The translations under genes were made by a program, and so were the position numbers. This document shows positions 5,698-7,182 of a DNA stretch of 7,182 nt, piece by piece (the first letter of the stretch is position 1; the number at the start of each line of letters is the position of its first letter). The notes under the pieces were generated by a model. It had not been told where the DNA came from, ran no database searches, and was given only the letters and a program-made list of their open reading frames with translations. Origin of the DNA: an uncultured Clostridia bacterium (GTDB lineage: Bacteria; Bacillota_A; Clostridia; Oscillospirales; Oscillospiraceae); assembly GCA_946410505.1 (NCBI GenBank), contig CAMKAP010000102.1, positions 1 to 7,182 of the forward strand, read 5' to 3'.

Positions 5698-6045
5698 TCA
5701 GAGCTTCTCGTCCCACTCTTTGGGGCGAAAGCCCGTGAGCACCAGATTGTCGGTGACAAGCACGGGGCGCTTGAGGAGCATCCCGTCGCTTGCAAGCAGG
5801 TGCAGCTGCTCCTCTTCGCTCATGGTGGGGAGCTTGTCCTTCAGTCCCATAGACTGATAGAGCATGCCGCTGGTGTTGAAGAACTTTTTGAGCGGCAGAC
5901 CGCTGCGCGCGTACCAGGCTTTCAGTTCCTCATAGTCGGGGTTCTGCTCCTTGATATGGCGGCTTTCAAAGGCGATGCCCCGGTCGATCAGATACTGCTT
6001 GGCCTTCTTACAGGTGCTGCAAGGGGGATATTCGAGAAATAGCAT
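5698..6045 (-). CDS. ArsC/Spx-family thioredoxin-fold protein (YusI-like)
   Basis: A 115-residue protein, the usual length for the ArsC/Spx/YffB family. C9-S-T-C12 near the N-terminus, in EYPPCSTCKKAKQYL, is the redox CxxC. LKKFFNTSGMLY, LLASDGMLLKRPVLV and LTGFRPKEWDE are the family's later landmarks, with R93 in the KRP motif. The sequence resembles Bacillus subtilis YusI as I remember it. Members include arsenate reductases and RNA-polymerase-binding Spx regulators, and many have no known substrate. No arsenic-resistance genes are adjacent, so arsenate reduction is not implied. The start at 6045 is chosen because AAAGGAGG lies six bases upstream; a longer frame to 6099 would place the promoter inside the gene. 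It is monocistronic, converging on the lipoprotein gene and diverging from the GntR gene. Confidence 0.88.
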   Translation of the reverse strand: MLFLEYPPCSTCKKAKQYLIDRGIAFESRHIKEQNPDYEELKAWYARSGLPLKKFFNTSGMLYQSMGLKDKLPTMSEEEQLHLLASDGMLLKRPVLVTDNLVLTGFRPKEWDEKL

Positions 6046-6070
6046 GGCGTGCCTCCTTTGTTTTTGCAAA

Positions 6071-6099
6071 AGTGTAGCATAAGACAGGCGAAAGAACAA
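6071..6099 (-). promoter_or_regulatory. Promoter of the ArsC/Spx-family gene
   Basis: The minus strand reads TTGTTC (6099-6094), 17 bases, then TACACT (6076-6071), preceded by TGC, which makes an extended -10. The start would fall near 6064, just before the AAAGGAGG of the gene. Confidence 0.65.
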
Positions 6100-6151
6100 G
6101 AGCGGCCTGTACGACGCTTCCTCATGTCCGCAATCTTAAGAATTTACCCTC

Positions 6152-6181
6152 TTGACAGAGGGCGCTTTTCTGTGCTATCTT
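6152..6181 (+). promoter_or_regulatory. Promoter of the gntR-ABC operon
   Basis: A perfect TTGACA at 6152-6157 is followed by 18 bases and TATCTT at 6176-6181, with TGC just upstream giving an extended -10. Transcription would begin near 6188, inside the inverted repeat at 6184-6206, which would suit repression. Confidence 0.7.
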
Positions 6182-6183
6182 AA

Positions 6184-6206
6184 CTGTGCTAACATGATTA
6201 ATACAG
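6184..6206. promoter_or_regulatory. Candidate GntR operator (inverted repeat)
   Basis: CTGTGCTAA (6184-6192) and TTAATACAG (6198-6206) are inverted half-sites matching at 7 of 9 positions around a 5-base centre. The repeat covers the predicted transcription start. Autoregulation by the downstream GntR protein is typical for the YtrA subfamily, but binding here is inferred. Confidence 0.45.
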
Positions 6207-6240
6207 CTGAGACACTTGAAAAGGGGGAGGGATTTCCGGG

Positions 6241-6603
6241 ATGATCTCCATTAATTTCCGCGACGCGCGGCCCATCTACGAACAGGTGCGGGACGGCTTC
6301 CGCCAGCTGATCCTGACCGGTGCGCTGCCCGCGGACACGAAAATGCCCTCGGTGCGGGAGCTGGCCGGGCAGCTGGCCATCAACCCCAACACCATCCAGC
6401 GGGCCTATCGGGAGCTGGAGGCGGAGGGCTATATCGTATCGGTCCCCGGGCGCGGGAGCTTTGTGCGCGAGGGGAGCGGCGCCGCGGCTGCGCGGCGGGA
6501 GGAACTGCTCGGCCAACTGGACGCCCTGACGGCGGAGCTGAAGCTGCTGGGCCTGAGCGGAGAGGAGCTGGCGGAGCGCGTGAGAGGTGAGAAGCATGAT
6601 TGA
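6241..6603 (+). CDS. GntR-family transcriptional regulator, YtrA subfamily
   Basis: A 120-residue repressor-type protein. Residues about 8 to 77 form the GntR winged helix: PIYEQVRDGFRQLILTGAL leads in, KMPSVRELAGQLAINPNTIQ contains the helix-turn-helix, and AYRELEAEGYIVSVPGRGSFV is the third helix and wing. The C-terminal part (about 80 to 120) is a short helical tail instead of a large effector domain, which defines the YtrA subfamily. Those regulators usually repress the ABC transporter encoded with them and often respond to cell-envelope stress or antimicrobials. The ATG at 6241 follows a GGGGGAGGG site. Its stop overlaps the start of the ABC ATPase gene by eight bases, so the two are translationally coupled. 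Confidence 0.95.
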   Translation: MISINFRDARPIYEQVRDGFRQLILTGALPADTKMPSVRELAGQLAINPNTIQRAYRELEAEGYIVSVPGRGSFVREGSGAAAARREELLGQLDALTAELKLLGLSGEELAERVRGEKHD

Positions 6604-7182
6604 AGTCAAAAATGTGAGCAAATCCTTTGACGGCCTGAAAGCGCTGGACGGGCTGAACATCACGGTGCCCACCGGGGCTGTCTACGGACTGGTGGGCCCC
6701 AACGGCGCGGGCAAATCCACGATCATCCGGCATCTGGCGGGCATCTATCGGCAGGACGCGGGCGAGGTGCTCATCGACGGCGCGCCCGTCTACGAAAACC
6801 CCGCCGTCAAGGACAGACTGGCCTACATCCCGGACGATATTTTTTACTACACCCAGGCTACGATCCGGGACATGATGAAGTTTTACCGGGACATCTATCC
6901 GCGCTTTGACACGGCCTGCTTTGAGAAGCTGGGGGAGGCCTTCCGGCTGGACACCCGGCGGCCCTTCCGCAGACTCTCCAAGGGCCAGCAGAAGCAGGCG
7001 GCCTTCTGGCTGGCGCTGTCCCTGCGGCCGGATGTGGTCGTGCTGGACGAGCCGGTGGACGGTCTGGACCCCGTGATGCGCCGGCAGGTCTGGAGCCTTC
7101 TGCTCGGCGATGTGGCGGAGCGGGGGACCACGGTGCTGGTCTCCTCCCACAACCTGCGGGAGCTGGAGGACGTGTGCGACCA
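6596..7182 (+). CDS. ABC transporter ATP-binding protein, 3'-partial
   Basis: The first 195 residues of an ABC ATPase cut by the window edge. Walker A is GPNGAGKST (34-42), the signature is LSKGQ (127-131), Walker B is VVVLDEP with DGLD after it (147-158), and the switch histidine is H185 in SSHN. The Q-loop position reads YIPDD, with no glutamine, a variant I associate with YtrB-like ATPases paired with YtrA regulators. The start at 6596 overlaps the gntR stop in ATGATTGA, and AGAGGTGAG precedes it. A permease gene would be expected just beyond the window. The substrate cannot be told; peptide antibiotic or envelope-stress export is common in this class. Confidence 0.93.
   Translation, partial: MIEVKNVSKSFDGLKALDGLNITVPTGAVYGLVGPNGAGKSTIIRHLAGIYRQDAGEVLIDGAPVYENPAVKDRLAYIPDDIFYYTQATIRDMMKFYRDIYPRFDTACFEKLGEAFRLDTRRPFRRLSKGQQKQAAFWLALSLRPDVVVLDEPVDGLDPVMRRQVWSLLLGDVAERGTTVLVSSHNLRELEDVCD

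Noticed and set aside
4911..5795. Minus-strand open frame of 294 codons over the lipoprotein gene
   Set aside because: It lies opposite a clear signal-peptide and SH3 protein, runs through the bidirectional terminator and has a low-complexity Gly/Arg/Asp sequence.
6046..6099. N-terminal extension of the ArsC/Spx-family protein
   Set aside because: The extension overlaps the predicted promoter and ribosome binding site and is absent from family members.
6380..7150. Minus-strand frames opposite gntR and the ABC ATPase
   Set aside because: They are shadows of two well-recognised plus-strand genes and show no family motifs.
1..7182. CRISPR array, riboswitch or rRNA
   Set aside because: I saw no regularly spaced repeats, no recognisable riboswitch core and no rRNA sequence in the window.

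Overview
The window looks like chromosome from a high-GC member of the Bacillota, most likely a gut clostridium of the Oscillospiraceae type. That assignment is an inference from the gene families (clostripain-like peptidase, LCAC lipoprotein, YtrA-type GntR regulator with ABC ATPase), strong AGGAGG-type ribosome binding sites, one TTG start, and GC-rich coding sequence beside an AT-richer mobile segment. No single marker gene fixes the taxon.

Left part (1 to about 1850): the integrase end of an integrated mobile element that continues beyond the left edge. It holds a small two-CxxC protein, an excisionase-type helix-turn-helix protein and a tyrosine recombinase, all rightward and closely spaced. 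A long inverted repeat lies between the excisionase and integrase genes. The integrase gene converges on an intact tRNA-Ser(UGA) gene on the minus strand, the usual arrangement for an element that uses a tRNA 3' end as attachment site. No conjugation genes are in view, so the class of element (ICE, IME or prophage) is open.

Junction (1659 to 2225): the most unusual part. The intact tRNA-Ser has its own terminator. A second copy of its 5' half (39 of 40 bases identical) lies about 155 bp upstream of it, directly behind a near-consensus promoter, and breaks down at the anticodon loop. Four copies of the octamer GGAGAGAA flank the intact tRNA, two on each side, and may be integrase arm-type sites. 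The locus reads as the scar of repeated integration into, or duplication of, the tRNA-Ser gene.

Right part (2226 to 7182): GC-rich resident chromosome. It encodes a membrane-anchored C11 (clostripain-family) cysteine peptidase with Ser/Gly linkers on both sides of the catalytic domain, a Pro/Thr-stalked SH3 lipoprotein, a YusI-like ArsC/Spx-family thioredoxin-fold protein on the minus strand behind a shared bidirectional terminator, and a YtrA-type GntR repressor translationally coupled to an ABC transporter ATPase cut by the right edge. The peptidase and lipoprotein both act outside the cytoplasmic membrane. The regulator and ATPase form the start of an export or stress-response operon.
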